A stretch of 53,458 bases of DNA from Pseudomonadota bacterium. Its GTDB lineage: Bacteria > Pseudomonadota > Gammaproteobacteria > Steroidobacterales > GCA-2729495. Below the pieces are notes generated by a model. That model saw nothing but the letters and a program-made list of their open reading frames with translations. It was not told the origin of the DNA and did no database searches. The DNA lies in assembly GCA_963204745.1 (NCBI GenBank), contig CAUJHF010000047.1, positions 1 through 53,458 on the forward strand, written 5' to 3'. The first letter of the stretch is position 1. Each line of letters starts with the position of its first letter. The translations under genes and the position numbers were made by a program. Below, piece after piece: positions 52,373-53,458 of the stretch.

Positions 52373-53353
52373 ATGGAATACCGCAATCTGGGCCGCTCCG
52401 GCCTGCAGGTCTCCGTCGTCGGTCTGGGCTGCATGCCCTTCGGCATGTCGATAGAGGAAGAGGCCGCGACCGGTATCGTGCACCGCGCGATGGAACTGGG
52501 TATCAATTTTTTCGATACCGCAGATATCTACGGTGATCGCGGCAAGTCCGAAGTCTGGCTGGGGCGGGCGCTCGGCAAGCGTCGGCCCGAAGTCGTGATA
52601 GCCACCAAGTTTGCGGGCCCGATGTCGTCGTCGCGGCGAGACATGCAGGGTGGATCGCGACGGTATATCTGCGCAGCGGCAGAGGCCAGCCTGCAGCGGC
52701 TCGGTACCGATTACATCGATCTGTACCAGATGCATTTCCCGGATACGAAGACGCCGGTCGAGGAGACCCTGCGCGCACTTGACGATCTGGTCCGGCAGGG
52801 CAAGGTGCGCTACATCGGTCATTCCAACTACGCTGGCTGGCAGCTCGTGGAAGCGGACTGGACGGCAAAGGCACACAATCTCAACGCCTTTGTCTCGGCC
52901 CAGAACCGCTGGAGTCTGATCACCCGGGATATAGAGCGTGAACTCGTGCCGGCGGCCAGTGCCTATGGCCTCGGCATCCTGCCGTATTTTCCGCTGGAGA
53001 GCGGTCTGCTGACCGGCAAGTACCGCAAGGGCGCACCGCTCCCCGAGGGCAGCCGGCTGGCCAAGTGGGGCGCGTTTGGCAGCAGTGCATTTTCCAGTGA
53101 AGCCAACCTCGACATCGTCGAAAAATTCAATGCGGTGTGTGACAAGCATGAAATCCGGCTGCTGGATCTTGCCATGGCCTGGCTGGTCAGCAAGCCGGTG
53201 GTGGCCAGCGTGATTGCCGGTGTGACCAGCATCGCGCAGCTGGAGCAGAACGTCGCGGCGGGCCTCACGAAGTTGCCGTCAGCGGCGATCAGTGAGGCTG
53301 AGCAGATCACTGCGCCGCCGATCGCCGGATTCGGTCCGCCGCGTCGCCCGTAG
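52373..53353 (+). CDS. Aldo/keto reductase
   Basis: A 326-residue NADPH-dependent TIM-barrel reductase. It opens MEYRNLGRSGLQVSVVGLG; the catalytic tetrad is visible as Asp and Tyr in NFFDTADIYGD, Lys in VIATKFAG and His in LYQMHFPD. The second half has VRYIGHSNYAGW, FPLESGLLTGKYRKG and a nucleotide site near ASVIAGVTSIAQLEQNV. ATG at 52373 has AGGA upstream; an earlier start at 52310 lies within the ThDP gene. No signal peptide, so cytosolic, unlike its neighbour. Probably in one operon with the ThDP gene. The stop TAG runs into a REP-like sequence. Confidence 0.95.
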   Translation: MEYRNLGRSGLQVSVVGLGCMPFGMSIEEEAATGIVHRAMELGINFFDTADIYGDRGKSEVWLGRALGKRRPEVVIATKFAGPMSSSRRDMQGGSRRYICAAAEASLQRLGTDYIDLYQMHFPDTKTPVEETLRALDDLVRQGKVRYIGHSNYAGWQLVEADWTAKAHNLNAFVSAQNRWSLITRDIERELVPAASAYGLGILPYFPLESGLLTGKYRKGAPLPEGSRLAKWGAFGSSAFSSEANLDIVEKFNAVCDKHEIRLLDLAMAWLVSKPVVASVIAGVTSIAQLEQNVAAGLTKLPSAAISEAEQITAPPIAGFGPPRRP

Positions 53354-53354
53354 G

Positions 53355-53458
53355 CAGGAGCGGCTTCAGTGGGAGCGGCTTCAGCCGCGTTTTGTGGGCC
53401 GGGAATCGCGGCGGAAGCCGCACCTACCGGCGATCGCGGCTGTAGCCGCTCCAGCGGG
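53355..53458. repeat. REP cluster, running off the right edge
   Basis: After the aldo/keto reductase stop come two forward REP-like copies (GCAGGAGCGGCTTCAG and GGGAGCGGCTTCAGCC), then diverged inverted copies (GGCGGAAGCCGCACCTAC and GGCTGTAGCCGCTCC). The arms are less alike than in the other arrays. No gene is seen between 53354 and the end of the window. Confidence 0.85.

Overview
The window is GC-rich, densely packed chromosomal DNA, most likely from a gammaproteobacterium. Supporting signs are a canonical glutaminyl-tRNA synthetase, a Tat-exported high-potential iron-sulfur protein, two very large TonB-dependent receptors, tripartite RND pumps, and many copies of a Xanthomonas/Pseudomonas-type REP palindrome (core GTAGGAGCGGCTTCAGCC). 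Placement near Xanthomonadales, Nevskiales, Steroidobacterales or Woeseiales is inference. I recognised no IS element, prophage, CRISPR array, rRNA or tRNA.

Layout. 1-5.2 kb: the end of a surface-glycan region (membrane acyltransferase, WecG/TagA/CpsF glycosyltransferase), then a soluble FAD-linked oxidase and a dihydropyrimidinase-like amidohydrolase. 5.4-13 kb: a small unknown protein, glnS, a 90-bp tandem REP array, and a leftward operon of RND adaptor, RND pump and SAM hydrolase. 13.3-17.8 kb: HiPIP, then molybdenum-cofactor genes mobB and moeA converging on a REP array, a type II DMSO-reductase chaperone without its enzyme, and an MFS transporter. 17.9-26 kb: a catabolic-looking block with a TonB receptor, a nitrilase-fold protein whose catalytic Cys is Ser, TetR, SDR, DUF1330, a 4-hydroxybutyryl-CoA dehydratase-like protein and an NnrU-like membrane protein. 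26-29.2 kb: overlapping bioF-bioD-bioA. 29.2-33.8 kb: a Tat-exported DUF1838 protein, then NodU/CmcH carbamoyltransferase, SxtJ-like, DUF5989 (SxtK-size) and SGNH hydrolase, an order recalling sxtI-J-K-L of cyanobacterial saxitoxin clusters but with no toxin-backbone gene. 34-39.6 kb: a luciferase-like monooxygenase and a second RND adaptor/pump pair. 39.6-45.5 kb: a tight leftward five-gene operon (TVP38-flavoprotein fusion, MacB-type ATPase, lipoprotein adaptor, permease, cytochrome b561). 45.6-53.4 kb: aldehyde dehydrogenase, a 1077-residue TonB receptor, a ThDP-dependent enzyme with a twin-arginine signal, and an aldo/keto reductase, closed by another REP cluster.

How it may work together (inference). 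The two TonB receptors sit beside sets of oxidoreductases and hydrolases, which suggests uptake and breakdown of bulky organic substrates, with the RND and MacAB-type pumps for efflux. The most novel-looking items are the carbamoyltransferase quartet outside a toxin cluster, the predicted periplasmic ThDP enzyme beside its receptor, the Cys-less nitrilase homologue, the TVP38-flavoprotein fusion, and REP elements that supply the stop codons of three genes.
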